From the NCBI RefSeq assembly GCF_964275005.1, contig NC_092688.1, forward strand, positions 21,209,903 through 21,273,902: a stretch of 64,000 bases of DNA, in the 5' to 3' direction. Positions 34,364-45,269 of this stretch are shown here, in pieces. The position numbers and the translations under genes are program-made. Each line of letters opens with the position of its first letter. The first letter of the stretch is position 1. The notes under the pieces were generated by a model. It was not told the DNA's origin and did not search any database. It saw nothing but the letters and a program-made list of their open reading frames with translations. The stretch comes from Diadema setosum. Taxonomy: Eukaryota; Echinodermata; Echinoidea; Diadematoida; Diadematidae.

Positions 34364-34914
34364 CAGTGCACTCCCGTTACAACGAACACGGTTATAACGA
34401 AATTTCGTTATAACGAAGTAAATCTTCTGGTCCCAAAATTATCACCATTAAAGTCTATAGTACAAAATTCGCTTATAACGAACACGGTTATAGCGAAATT
34501 TCCGTTATAACGAAGTCTCTTCCGAGCGCCACAGACAAAGAAAAACAAAAGAAATGTGCTCCGTTATAACGAAATGCGAATTGCTTTCGAAAATACGTAG
34601 CGGAACAAGCATATTATATAGCGTTTCTGCATGGGTGAACGCTTCTCACCACTGTGTGTTCGCTCCTTGTGTCACGCACGTTTTCTGAGGGGAACTTGCG
34701 TTTATTATTGTAATACAGCCATCCCATCACATTTCACATAGCTTTCCATTGTATGATGAGTATTCAGCAAACAGAATATGATAATAGTATATACAAGTTG
34801 TACGTGTATTCCTTGTTTTCGTTATGTATTGTATTTGTTCGGTTATAACGAAATTTCGTTATAACGAAAGAAAACTGCCGGTCCCGAGCATTTCGTTATA
34901 ACGGGAGTGCACTG
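34364..34914. mobile_element. 551-bp pogo-like MITE
   Basis: The ends CAGTGCACTCCCGTTACAAC and GTTATAACGGGAGTGCACTG are inverted, with TA at 34362-34363 and 34915-34916. 'ggttataacgaaatttcgtt' motifs are repeated at both ends. Non-autonomous. Confidence 0.85.
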
Positions 34915-34916
34915 TA

Positions 34917-35526
34917 CAATGGTTACATTTCCTCGAAAATTTTTAAATGTACAAATCAAGATGTCTTTGGTAAAATAAACATTGATCTAAATTAATTGTC
35001 AAACCGATTTTAACATGAGAAAATTGTACACAATACAGTTTATATTGAAATACATTCTGAAACATTCATTAGATGGAAATAGCTTAAAGCAGAGGGCCAA
35101 CTTCCTCCTAATACATGTATTAGTGAATCTCTGATAACGCAGGTCTTAGGGCTCAAAAAAAAAAAAATCAGTATGATATGAGTTGTTATTATGTGCATGT
35201 TTGTGATTGTACTTTCATTTCGATATAACAGTAATATCTACGCAATGGTCCTACAGAAATCAAATCACATTTGGAAGGAGGAATAAAGCTTTTACATGTA
35301 CATCTTTCACATGAAAAATATGACAGTTATTGTTAAAGAAATATCAAAGCTTATTACGATATCATAGAATATTTAATAGCTATAGAATAGACAAATCATA
35401 ACATGGCGAATTGTGGTGGGGAGATAGTGCTGAGTGATAAATCATCAAAAATTTGAATACATAGACTATTGGAAATTGCTTTTGCATGCACAAACAACTG
35501 TAGGCACCATAGGCAAGCAATAATAA
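34917..35526. other. unassigned AT-rich DNA
   Basis: No gene or clear repeat. It lies just 3' of the last copy of the tandem exon array on the minus strand. Confidence 0.35.
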
Positions 35527-35645
35527 GTCAGAAGTTAGAGCTGACATTTTTCTGGGATGGATCTGATGGTGCTTCATTGTTCAATTCTGGTACAAAGTGT
35601 TTATTGGTATCTCTTGAATGCAGTCCATGTCCTTGGTGATGCCAA
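35527..35645 (-). pseudogene. tandem exon array, copy A1 (degenerate)
   Basis: The acceptor ctggaaatgaag side is kept (tttccag|TTGGCATCACC). The coding start matches GITKDMDCIQEIP, but an 11-base insertion shifts the frame and the GTGAGT donor is lost. It is about 625 bp from copy B1. It belongs to the minus-strand candidate gene. Confidence 0.5.
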
Positions 35646-36159
35646 CTGGAAATGAAGAAAAGAAAAAGAAAAACAAGATACACATGGTGCATAAATATAA
35701 CATTTGTATCATCATGTTTATTTAAAGACTGAATTTATCATTTCTTTGAAAGGACAAGATGTCATCCACATTACAACTCGTGGTGGATCCATGTGTGGAC
35801 ATATGGGGTGTAAGATGTCCTTATCGTTTTTGTTCTTTTAAACAAAAAATCAACAGAAAAAACTGGAGGACGTGCGTGTGGTTCCCCCCCCCCCCACCCC
35901 CCACACACACACACTTTACAGAATTCCTGGACCCACCCCTGACAACTGCAAAAAAAAAAAAAAATAGTAATAATGGTACATATCAGCCAGGATGCTACAT
36001 TCTATGCTTGTGTATAGTTGATGTCATTCTTTTTATTTGTTATTATATGACAGCAATAGCATCATTTAATCCGGATTACTAATGCTTAATCCAACAAGAT
36101 TGAGTCAGCAATATCTGGCTGGGTTTCCCAATTAGATTAAGTGCTTTACAAACACTCAC

Positions 36160-36272
36160 CAGTGAGAAGTTGGTCAGAGCTGACATTCTGTGGGATGGAT
36201 CTGACAGTGCTTCATTGTTCAATACTAGCATTGGTATCTCTTGAATGCAGTCCATGTCCTTGGTGATGCCAA
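36160..36272 (-). pseudogene. tandem exon array, copy B1 (one-base deletion)
   Basis: Acceptor tttccag|TTGGC and donor CTG|gtgagt are both intact. The frame reads GITKDMDCIQEIPMLVLNNE. The exon is 113 nt because one base is missing in the PSQQ region, which shifts the last residues. The sequence is a mosaic: A-type start, B-type middle. Unequal exchange or gene conversion in the array would explain that. Confidence 0.5.
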
Positions 36273-36798
36273 CTGGAAATGAAGAAAACAAAAAGAAAAA
36301 CAAATACACATGGTGCACAAATATTCCATTTGTTTCCATCATATTTATTGAAAAATTGACTTTATAATTTCTTTGACTAAGATTAACCTTTTAATAGCAC
36401 AATTTTCAGATAGCCCTTTGCAAATGTCCACAAACAAGAGTTTTTTTTTGCCCATCAGCAGAGATCGGACAGACTGGTGATCTGCATTAATGCGAAAGCA
36501 GTCAAACGGTACACGCATCCTCATTTGAGAATTGCTCATAGATTATCACTCTGCTTGGAAGGTCCAGGTACAATTGCCAGACAAGCTACATTCTCCATCC
36601 AGCTGTGTGTTAGCCATATCATTAATCTTGTTTGCTACAATATGACAAGAAGGATAACATGTCATCCAGACTGCAACAAGTGGTTAATTCATGTGGGGCA
36701 CATCGGGTGTAAGATACCCTTTATTTTTGTCTTTTTTTTAAACAAAAGAAATAAACAGAAAAACTGGAAGACATGCACGTCCCCCTCCCCCCCCCCTA
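36273..36798 (-). repeat. intronic part of the tandem exon repeat
   Basis: Contains 'agagatcgga.agactggtgatctgcatt' and neighbours, which recur at 42540-42760 and 43945-44100. It is part of the repeating A+B unit of about 1.43 kb, which duplicated exons and introns together. The TIR element inserted into its poly-C tract. Confidence 0.6.
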
Positions 36799-36934
36799 GC
36801 CTTTAAACAAGGCGACTCGCTCTGCGTGCCCCCGTATAGCGCGTTTACCCCACAAACCTGTTGGCCGGCGAGTGGAGCGAGCCGCCTTTATCCACTCGTT
36901 CAGGGATGTGTACTTTTGTCGTTGTTGTTGCTTT

Positions 36935-37128
36935 ATATTCTTTGACAAATTTGCGTACAAATTTGACGCAGAAAATACACACGGCACCAAGGCAAGCCGC
37001 GCGCGCTTGGTAACAAATTTGTACGCAAATTTGTCAAAGAATATAAATTTGTTAGCAAGCGCGCGCGGCTTGCCTTGGTGCCGTGTGTATTTTCTGCGTC
37101 AAATTTGTACGCAAATTTGTCAAAGAAT
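36935..37128. repeat. ~90-bp-arm perfect-looking hairpin
   Basis: The segment 'ttgacaaatttgcgtacaaa..gccgcgcgcgcttg' (36941-37014) is followed by its inverse (37050-37126), with 'gtacgcaaatttgtcaaaga' present on both sides. It is nested next to the TIR of 36799-41480. It is probably a recent inverted duplication or a second small foldback element. Confidence 0.65.
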
Positions 37129-37130
37129 AT

Positions 37131-40100
37131 GTGTGTTCGTCCCTCGTTCTCGAGGATGACCATTGACATCAATTGGCTCGATGGGTTCGGAGGTGGCTGA
37201 TGAGGCCAATCTGGGCAAGAAAGCCTCTCCCACAGGTAGGGCAGAAGTGGGTAGGGGCTACACTGCTGGGGTTGGCTGCTCTTGCTTTTCGCATCTGGCG
37301 TTTGTGCTCTGCCTGCTTGACGCGCTGCTCCTCTGCTCTACGGGCCCCTACAGCAATAGCGTGGCGCCAGGAAGGGCGATCTGCGGCAAGTGTCTCCCAG
37401 GACTCGGTGTTGATGGAGAAGTCTTTTAGGTAGAACTTCAGGTTGTCTTTGAAGCGCTTCTTTTGTCCTCCCACCTTACGCTTATTCCCATCAGCGAGTT
37501 CCCCATAGAAAAGCTTTTTTGGGATGCGGTCGTCAGACATGCGGGTGACGTGGCCTGCCCATCTCACCTGGGCCTTGCGGATTTTGGTAATGATGCTGGG
37601 GATGCCTGCCCGCTTCAGTACCTCTGTGTCCGGAATTTTATCCTCCCAGCGGATGCGAAGGAGGTTGCGGAGGCATCGCATATGGAAGTGGTTGATTTGC
37701 CTCTCATGTCTCCGGTACAAAGTCCAAGTTTCGCAGCCATAGAGAAGCGTGGTTAGAACAACTGCACAGTAGACTTTCAGCTTTGTTGAGAGGCTGATCC
37801 CTCTCCTCTCCCAAACATTTTTTCTGAGTCTCCCAAAGGCACTGCTGGCTTTAGAAATCCTGTTGTTGATCTCAGCATCAATTGTGACACAGTTGGAGAG
37901 GGTACTGCCCAGATAGGTGAAGGTCTTTGCTGCCTGGAGGGTCTGTCCGTTCACCTGGATTTGTGGTTTGTGGTACTGGCTCCCTGGAGCTGGTTGGAAC
38001 ATCACTTCAGTCTTCTTGGTGCTGATGGTGAGGCCGAAGTTGTCACAGGCTGAGGAGAATCTGTCCATCTGCAACTGCATCTCGTCCTCACCATTGGCAT
38101 TGAGTGCGCAGTCGTCAGCAAACAAGAAGTCTCTGATGACGGTCTCCTTCACCTTCGTGATGGCCTTCAAGCGCCTAAGATTAAAGAGCTTTCCATCCGA
38201 CCTGTACCTAATGTTGATGCCAGGTTCGCAGTCTTTGAAGGCGTCTGAGAGCATTGCCGAGAACGTCATGCTGAATAGTGTCGGGGCCAGGACACAGCCC
38301 TGCTTGACTCCATTTGTCACTGGAAAGTCATTGGAGGGTTCACCATTGTCAAGAACTTTGGCAGTCATCCCATCGTGAAACTGGCGGACAATTGTGATGA
38401 ACTTCGGGGGGCAGCCAAACTTTCCCATAATTTTCCAGAGTCCCTCACGACTAACCGTGTCGAAGGCCTTGGTCAGATCGACAAAGGTTGTGTATAAGTC
38501 ACGATGCTGCTCAATGCACTTCTCCTGAAGCTGGCGGGCAGCAAAAATCATGTCAGTGGTACCTCGACCTGCACGGAAGCCGCATTGACTTTCAGGGAGA
38601 TGACCCTGCTCCAGATGTTCCAGTAAGCGATTGAGGAGGACTCGGGCCAGGATCTTGCCTGCTATAGACAGGAGGGAGATGCCTCGATGGTTGTCACAAG
38701 CCTGGCGATTTCCTTTCCGTTTGTAGATGTGAACAACTGTAGCATCTCTGAATTCTTGTGGTAACTGTTCTTTGCTCCACATGGATTGGTACAGCTTGGT
38801 GAGCTTAATGAGGGTGATTGGGCCACCCTTTTTGTACACTTCAGCAGGGATGGAATCAGAGCCTGGGGCTTTCCCACTAGACAGTTGTGTGATGGCTGTG
38901 TCGATTTCCTTCTTTGAAGGGGGCACATCAAGCTTGTGATTTATGGGCACCTGGGGGAGGCGATTGATGGCTTCATTGTTGATCTGGGCTGGTCGATTTA
39001 GTACGCTGTTGAAGTGTTCAGCCCATCTATCTAGAATCAGCTTCTTCTCTGTGAGCAGCGTAGAACCATCAGCACTGAGAATTGGGGATGATCCGGACGG
39101 TTTTGGCCCATAGACTGCTTTCAGGGCATCATAGAAGTTCTTCATGTCGTTTCTGTCGGCAAAGCTTTGGATCTCATCGGCCTTAGCACTAAGCCAAGAG
39201 TCTTTCATGTGGCGTAGTTTTGCTTGGACCTTGCTGCGGGCCTTGGTGAATGCAGCTTTCTTTGCCATGCTGGAGGGATCATTCTGATGTAGACGTAGAA
39301 GGTTGTGTTTAGTATCTAAGAGCTCCTGAATTTCTGCGTCGTTTTCATCAAACCAGTCTTGATGGTGCCTAGTGGCTGGACCAAGGCATTCAAGGGCGAC
39401 AGAGTGAACAGCATCCCTAAAGGTTGCCCACTGATCCTCGATGCTAGACTGGTTTAGCTGAAGGTCTGCTATGTTGTTATGCATGTGTTCTTGGAAGTCT
39501 TGCAGCTTCTTGGGGTCTTTGAGATTGTTGACATTCAGTCTCTTTTTTACTTTCTGGCCCTGTGGCCTTCTCTTGGGCTGGATTAGGAGTTTCAACTTTG
39601 AAATGATCAGGCGATGATCCGTCCAGCAGTCAGCACCACACATGGCCTTAGTCACTCTCACGTCCTGCCTGTCCCTCGCTCTGACGATCACATAGTCAAT
39701 AAGATGCCAATGCTTCGAACGAGGGTGCATCCATGACGTCTTGTTCCGAGTCGGTAGTCGAAACATGGTGTTGGTGATTACTAGGTTATGAGAGGAGCAA
39801 AATCTGAGGAGGAGATGCCCGTTGCTGTTACAGTTTCCAATGCCATGTTTTCCTACTACATTGTGCCAGGCATGATAGTCGGCCCCTACTCGAGCATTGA
39901 AATCACCAAGGATAATGAGCTTTTCAGACTTTGAAGAAGCGATGAGAGAATCAAGTTCCTCATAAAATTTGTCCTTGACCTCATCAGGGTTTGTCATGGT
40001 CGGAGCATAGGCACTAATGATGGTTGCACTTGTCTTCTTTCCAAGTGGGAGATGCATTGACATCAGACGGTCATTGAGTCCCACAGGGATGCTTGCTAGT

Positions 40101-41330
40101 TTCTGCACGTGGATGGATTTGACAGCAAATCCAACACCAGCCTCTCTTCTCTCTTTACTGCTACGTCCACTCCAGAAGAATGTGTAGCCACCACCAATTT
40201 CAGTTAGCTGACCTCTCTCTGCTAACCGTGTTTCGCTAAGAGCAGCTATGTCAACATTGTAGCGAGCCAGTTCTCTGGCGACCAGTGCAGTGCGTCTCTC
40301 TGGCCTGTTTGCTTTTGTGTCATCAAGTAGAGTTCTCACATTCCATGATGCTAGGGTGAGCGCTTTTGTTTTCATTTTTCTTGTGTTTCGACCGCTAGAG
40401 GGGGATCCCCGCCAGCCGCGGTATGCTGACCAGGGTAAGATGAGGCAGACTATGTTTAGGGCACCTTTTCTAGCCCCGTCCTCTTGCTGAGGAGGCGAGC
40501 AGAGCGATCCTCAAGAGGGCTGCTCGGTCGCTCAGAAGGCTGCCGAACTCCACTGCCGCCTAGGTCTAGTGAAGAGCGACCACATGTCCTGAGCCGCCTG
40601 TGTGTAGGTTTACGACTACAGCTCCCAGTGTATCCGCACCTGCTGCTTCACCGCTCCCCTATCGCCACAGGACTTGAAGGTTGCCAAATTGGCGATGTCA
40701 TGACTTGCGCTAAACTTTGATTAAAGTGAAGGAGACTTGCGCAGGATCAGCCTCACTCTCTCGTCCTGAGACGCCGGGTCCAGTGGCAAGACGAAGTCGA
40801 GACGGCTGGAGGCGAGACAGGATGCAGGAGCTGCCGGAAGGTGACAAGTATGCCAGCCAACCGCCTAAGGGGCCCCACTCCATTGATTCCCATTGAGCAC
40901 TAGACAGTCGCCAAGAATCAGCCCGCCTAGCCCTTCAGTTGTCCTGTTCTCCAGCAGTTTGAGGGATCTTCACCCCAGCCGGAACATGATTCACAAGAAC
41001 TCTAACCTTAGGGCAGCCGAACATGACCCAGATGACCCCCAGCACTCATGGGAGGGGCACAGGTATGACGCTGGATGCCATCCCAGTATTCAAGAACAAG
41101 TTCTTGTCTGTCGCCAACCCCTGATATATGAATTATAGCTGTAGCCTTCGACCGCTGTCCACGGAATATGGAGTGGCGCGCCCTGAAGAGTCTAACAACT
41201 ATAGGTCGTTGAGTCCGACTTGGTCTCTTCCACTATGGCCGTTGACTGCCTGGCAGCTCATCCGCCCATAATTAACCAAGCAGATAATTGACCAAGGAGA
41301 CAGATAACAAATAAAGCAACAACGACAAGT
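37131..41330 (-). mobile_element. RTE-type LINE, apparently intact
   Basis: The element lies on the minus strand, with its 3' end at the left (..GTCATCCTCGAGAACGAGGG ACGAACAC). The single ORF is 37169-40375. The 5' UTR is GC-richer and extends to about 41330. GTCAAAGAATAT occurs next to both ends (37119-37130 and about 41331-41342) and may be the target duplication, although the host element itself repeats this motif. The 3' UTR is very short, as is typical of RTE elements. Confidence 0.75.
37169..40375 (-). CDS. RTE LINE endonuclease-reverse transcriptase with C-terminal zinc finger
   Basis: A 1068-residue uninterrupted ORF. The APE endonuclease covers about 1-265 (LASWNVRTLLDD, AALSETRLAERG, ILGDFNARVGADYH, DYVIVRARDR, DHRLIISKL). 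The reverse transcriptase covers about 480-790, with SSGKAPGSDSIPAEVYKKGG, TFVDLTKAFDTVSREGLW, GVKQGCVLAPTLFS and the catalytic FLFADDCALNA. A conserved thumb/tail follows (YGCETWTLYRRHERQINHFH; WAGHVTRMSDDRIPKKLFYG). The extreme C-terminus has one C2H2 finger (C-x2-C-x12-H-x3-H, near 1045-1066). It should nick DNA and prime reverse transcription. There is no ORF1 and no RNase H, which fits the RTE clade. All visible catalytic residues are present. Confidence 0.88.
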   Translation of the reverse strand: MKTKALTLASWNVRTLLDDTKANRPERRTALVARELARYNVDIAALSETRLAERGQLTEIGGGYTFFWSGRSSKERREAGVGFAVKSIHVQKLASIPVGLNDRLMSMHLPLGKKTSATIISAYAPTMTNPDEVKDKFYEELDSLIASSKSEKLIILGDFNARVGADYHAWHNVVGKHGIGNCNSNGHLLLRFCSSHNLVITNTMFRLPTRNKTSWMHPRSKHWHLIDYVIVRARDRQDVRVTKAMCGADCWTDHRLIISKLKLLIQPKRRPQGQKVKKRLNVNNLKDPKKLQDFQEHMHNNIADLQLNQSSIEDQWATFRDAVHSVALECLGPATRHHQDWFDENDAEIQELLDTKHNLLRLHQNDPSSMAKKAAFTKARSKVQAKLRHMKDSWLSAKADEIQSFADRNDMKNFYDALKAVYGPKPSGSSPILSADGSTLLTEKKLILDRWAEHFNSVLNRPAQINNEAINRLPQVPINHKLDVPPSKKEIDTAITQLSSGKAPGSDSIPAEVYKKGGPITLIKLTKLYQSMWSKEQLPQEFRDATVVHIYKRKGNRQACDNHRGISLLSIAGKILARVLLNRLLEHLEQGHLPESQCGFRAGRGTTDMIFAARQLQEKCIEQHRDLYTTFVDLTKAFDTVSREGLWKIMGKFGCPPKFITIVRQFHDGMTAKVLDNGEPSNDFPVTNGVKQGCVLAPTLFSMTFSAMLSDAFKDCEPGINIRYRSDGKLFNLRRLKAITKVKETVIRDFLFADDCALNANGEDEMQLQMDRFSSACDNFGLTISTKKTEVMFQPAPGSQYHKPQIQVNGQTLQAAKTFTYLGSTLSNCVTIDAEINNRISKASSAFGRLRKNVWERRGISLSTKLKVYCAVVLTTLLYGCETWTLYRRHERQINHFHMRCLRNLLRIRWEDKIPDTEVLKRAGIPSIITKIRKAQVRWAGHVTRMSDDRIPKKLFYGELADGNKRKVGGQKKRFKDNLKFYLKDFSINTESWETLAADRPSWRHAIAVGARRAEEQRVKQAEHKRQMRKARAANPSSVAPTHFCPTCGRGFLAQIGLISHLRTHRAN

Positions 41331-41732
41331 GTCAAAGAATATAAAGCAACAACGACAAAAGTACACATCCCTGAACTGAACGAGTGGCTAAAGGCGGCTC
41401 GCTCCACTCGCCGGCCAACAGGTTTGTGGGGTAAACGCGCCATACGGGGGCACGCAGAGCGAGTCGCCTTGTTTAAAGGCTACCCCCCCCCCAGCTTTCA
41501 CAGAATTCCTGGACCCACCCCTGACAACTGCAAAAAACAATGGTACATGGTAGCCAGGATGCTACATTCTTTGCTTGTGTGTAGTTTATGTCATCCTTTT
41601 TAATTGCTATTAAAGTGTATAAGACAGCAATAGAATCATTTAATCTTAATTACTAATGGATATTCCAACAAGATTAATGCAGCAATATCTGGTTGGGTTT
41701 TCCAACAAGATTAAGGCTTTACAAATACTCAC

Positions 41733-41846
41733 CAGTGAGAAGTTGGTCAGAGCTGACATTTTGCTGGGATGGGTCTGCTGGTGCTTCGTTGTTCAATTCT
41801 GGTATTTGTATCTCGTGAATGCAGTCCATGTCCTTGGTGATGCCAA
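41733..41846 (-). CDS. tandem exon array, copy A2 (open)
   Basis: Acceptor tttccag|TT and donor ACTG|gtgagt bound 114 nt that read open in phase 1-1: GITKDMDCIHEIQIPELNNE, then APADPSQQNVSSDQLLT, with a Val or Gly codon split at the junctions. It is acidic with one Cys and one QQNV motif per unit. Phase 1-1 means the exon can be duplicated or skipped without a frameshift. No homologous family is recognised. Its neighbours are B2 (42324-42440) and, across the TIR element, B1. Confidence 0.5.
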
Positions 41847-42323
41847 CTGGAAATGAAGAAAACAAAAAGAAAAACAAAATACAAATGGTGCATAGATATT
41901 ACTTTTTTTTTTTGAATCATATTTAATGAAAGATTGACTTTATCATTTCTTTCAAAGGACAAAATGTCATCCACATTACAACCCATGGTGGATCCATGCG
42001 GGGACACATGGGGTTTAAGATGCCCTTTTTAAAACAAAACAAAAATTAACAGAGAAAAACTGGGGGATGTGCGTGTGGTCCCCCCCCCCCCCAATTTGCA
42101 GAATTCCTGGACCCACCCCTGACAACTGCAAAGAATACTGGTACATGGTAGCCAGGATGCTACATTCTATGCTTGTGTATAGTTGATGTTTTTCTTTTTA
42201 TTTGCTATTATATGGCAACAAAAGCATCATTTAATCGGGATTACTAATTGATATTCCAACAAGATTGATTCAGCAATATCTGGTCGGGTTTCCCAACAAG
42301 GTTAATGCTGTACTAACACTCAC

Positions 42324-42440
42324 CAGTGAGAAGTTAGTCAGAGCTGACATTCTGCTGGGGTGAATCTGACGGTGCTCCTTCATTGTTCAATACTAGCACT
42401 GGTATCTCAGGAAGGCAGCTGATGTGTCTTTTGATGCCAA
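42324..42440 (-). pseudogene. tandem exon array, copy B2 (one in-frame stop)
   Basis: Splice sites are intact (tttacag|TT, ACTG|gtgagt) and the length of 117 nt is preserved. The frame is GIKRHISCLPEIPVLVLNNE, then GAPSDSPQQNVSSD, then TAA where the other copies have CAA (Gln). Skipping this exon would restore the frame because it is phase 1-1. Confidence 0.5.
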
Positions 42441-43178
42441 CTGTAAATGAGGAAAACAAAATATACATAGCCCATGTTTATTTTATTGTTTCTATCAGAT
42501 TTTTTTAAAAGAATGAATTTATCTTTTTTTTTTAATATTAAGATTAACCTTTTAATACCACAATTTTCAGAAAGCCCTATTTAAATGTCCACAAACAAGA
42601 GGGTTTTTTTGCCCATCAGCAGAGATCGGACAGACTGGTGATCTGCATTAATGCGAAAGCAGTCAAACCGTACATGCATCCTCATTTGAGAATTGCTCAT
42701 AGATTATCACTCTGCTTGGAAGGTCCAGGTACAATTGCCAGACAAGCTACATTCTCCAGTTGTGTGTCAGCCATTTGTTACAATATGACAAGAAGGATAA
42801 CATGTCATCCAGATTGCAACCAGTGGTTGATTCATGTGGGGCACATCGGGTGTAAGATACCCTTTATTTTTGTCTTTTTTTTTTAAACAAAAGAAATGAA
42901 TAAAAAAACTGGAGGACATGCGTGTGGTCCCCCCCCCCAACTTCACAGAATTCCCGGAGCCATCCCTGACAACTGCAAAAAAACACTGGTACATCGTTGC
43001 CAGGATACTACATTCTTTGCTTGTGTGTAGTTTATGTCATCCTTTTCAATTGCTATTAAAGTGTATAAGACAGCAATAGCATCATTTAATCTCAACTACT
43101 AATGGATATTCCAACAAGATTAATGCAGCAATATCTGGTTGGGTTTCCCAACAAGATTAAGGCTTTACAAACACTCAC

Positions 43179-43290
43179 TAGTGAGAAGTTGGTCACAGCT
43201 GACATTTTGCTGAGATGGATCTGATGGTGCTTCGTTGTTCAATTCTGGTATTGGTCTCGTGAATGCAGTACATGTCCTTGGTGATGCCAA
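43179..43290 (-). pseudogene. tandem exon array, copy A3 (two-base deletion)
   Basis: Acceptor tttccag|TT is kept. The donor is shifted to ACTA|gtgagt. Reading starts GITKDMYCIHE, then a two-base loss relative to A2 breaks the frame. It is 1.45 kb from A2, the array period. Confidence 0.5.
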
Positions 43291-43746
43291 CTGGAAATGA
43301 AGAAAACAAAAAGAAAAAGAAAATACATATGGTGCATAGATATTACATTTTTTAAAAAATCATATGTATTGAAAGATTGACTTTATCATTTCTTTGTAAT
43401 CCAGATTACAACCCATTGTGGATCTGCGCAAGGACACATGGGGTTTAAGATGCCCTTTTTTTAAAACAAAAAATAAACAGAGAAAAACTGGAGATGTGCG
43501 TGTGGTTCCCACCACCCAATTTACAGAATTCCTTGACCCACCCCTGACAACTGCAAAAAATACTGGTACATGGTAGCCAGGATGCTACATTCTTTGCTTG
43601 TGTATAGCTGCTGTCATTCTTTTTGTTTGCTATTATGTCAGCAATAGCATAATTTAATCTGAATTACTAATTGATATCCCAACAAGATTGATTCAACCAT
43701 ATCTGCTTAGGTTTCTGAACAAGATTAAGGCTTTACAAACACTCAC

Positions 43747-43863
43747 CATTGAGAAGTTGGTCAGAGCTGACATTCTGCTGGGATGGATCTAACGGTGCTC
43801 CTTCACTGTTCAATACTAGCTTTGGTATCTCTGGAATGCAGCTGATGTCCTTTTTGATGCCAA
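43747..43863 (-). CDS. tandem exon array, copy B3 (open)
   Basis: Acceptor catttatag|TT and donor AATG|gtgagt bound 117 nt, open in phase 1-1: GIKKDISCIPEIPKLVLNSE followed by GAPLDPSQQNVSSDQLLN. It is the most 5' copy of the array on the minus strand. The upstream exon at 48664-48963 also ends in phase 1, so they could be joined directly. Function is unknown. Confidence 0.5.
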
Positions 43864-44099
43864 CTATAAATGAGGAAAACAAAATGTACATAGTGCATAT
43901 ATTTTCACTGTTAATATATTTTTTTAAAAGTTTAATTTATATCTTTTTTTATTAAGATTAACCTTTTAATAACACATTTTTCAGATAGCCCTATGTAAAT
44001 GTCCACAAACAAGAGTTTTATTTTTGCCCATCAGCAGAGATCGGATAGACTGGTGATCTGCATTAAATGCAAAATCAGTCAAGCGGTACATGCATCCTC

Positions 44100-45269
44100 T
44101 TTCCACAGTCAATTGCATGTGCTTATGAAGAATACAAAAACATCATTGGCACAAAAATAGCATTTGCTAATAGGCTTACAAACTCTTTTGTTACTATAGG
44201 GCACCCGAATGGGATCAGCAAGTCAACATTTTTTAAACTCAGCCTTGCTGGCTACACACCATGGGCGTAAATCCCGGGGGGGATGGGGGGGATATATCCC
44301 CCCCACTTTTGAAGGAGGGGGGGATGGCCTGTACAAATATCCCCCCCTGAAATTCTCCCAAGAAAAAGATGTAGGAACAAAAAAACAAACAAACAAAGAG
44401 AAATGTGGTGATGTTGATTTCAGCATGATGGATTATTGCATAGCCTATAATCTAGGCGGAGAATGCAGTTATTGTCTTTGTAATTTGCTGAAACGTATGA
44501 TGCAGCGAGATAATTGTCTTTGCCAAGCGATACACCTGATGGGGCGAGACTACAAACAGTGGACGCATCTACCGCGTCCGCTAGGCGCCACGATCGCAGT
44601 TTTTTTTTTTTCCGTGTAAGAAGACTGCCACCGATTAAAAAAAAAAAAAAGAAAACAACGACAAACAACTGGATCATAGGCGGCGTATTCGCGCGCATCC
44701 ACTGTTCGTAGTCTCGTCGCATCAGACCAGCTGCATCCCCACCTAGCTAGCTTATAGGCTATATACTGTAATGCAAAGATCTAAAATTTTAGATAATCGT
44801 AGGAATTGCAACACATTTACCCTCTCCATATTGGCAGTGATTTTGCTCAGTTAGTATAATTCGTTTGCCTCCAGAAAAAACAAAAGGAACGCGTGTCGAT
44901 TCCCATATTTTGCCATATGCAAGTACCTCCTTTAGTCTAATGAACATTGCTTTAGATTAATGGTTCAGACCTATTAACCAGATTTCTTGTTGTTTTCATG
45001 GGAGATGTGCAAAAAGCACTAGAAAGTTCACCTGTTAACAAACATAAATCAATAGATTAATAAGACAAGTTTATTCGCAGCCAATTTTACTGATATACAA
45101 CATTCATCTCACGAACAGAAAAATGGATTCTTTAATCCCTAATTAAACAATTCCACAGAAAAGGCAAGACAGTATCATCAACAGTTTGCCAGAATAGTAC
45201 GAAAAGTGTTATACACTTCTGGGATTGAAATTTCCCCAGATTACATCATAAATGTGTTTACGAGATATT
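44100..45269. other. poly-C/poly-G repeat ends and unassigned DNA
   Basis: 44268-44345 has the 'gggcgtaaatcccgggggg' type repeat end with inverted C and G runs. 44600-44660 has T and A runs. The rest has no supported gene. It would be intron of the minus-strand candidate gene. Confidence 0.4.

Larger units (their letters stand above)
36799..41480. mobile_element. TIR element with TA duplication, host of an RTE LINE
   Basis: The ends are inverted for about 150 bp: GCCTTTAAACAAGGCGACTC at the left and GAGTCGCCTTGTTTAAAGGC at the right. TA flanks both sides (36797-36798, 41481-41482). Net of the LINE it would be a few hundred bases and non-autonomous. The left part contains an extra palindrome (36935-37128). 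It lies in a poly-C tract of the exon array, and the array resumes unchanged at 41483. Confidence 0.8.
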
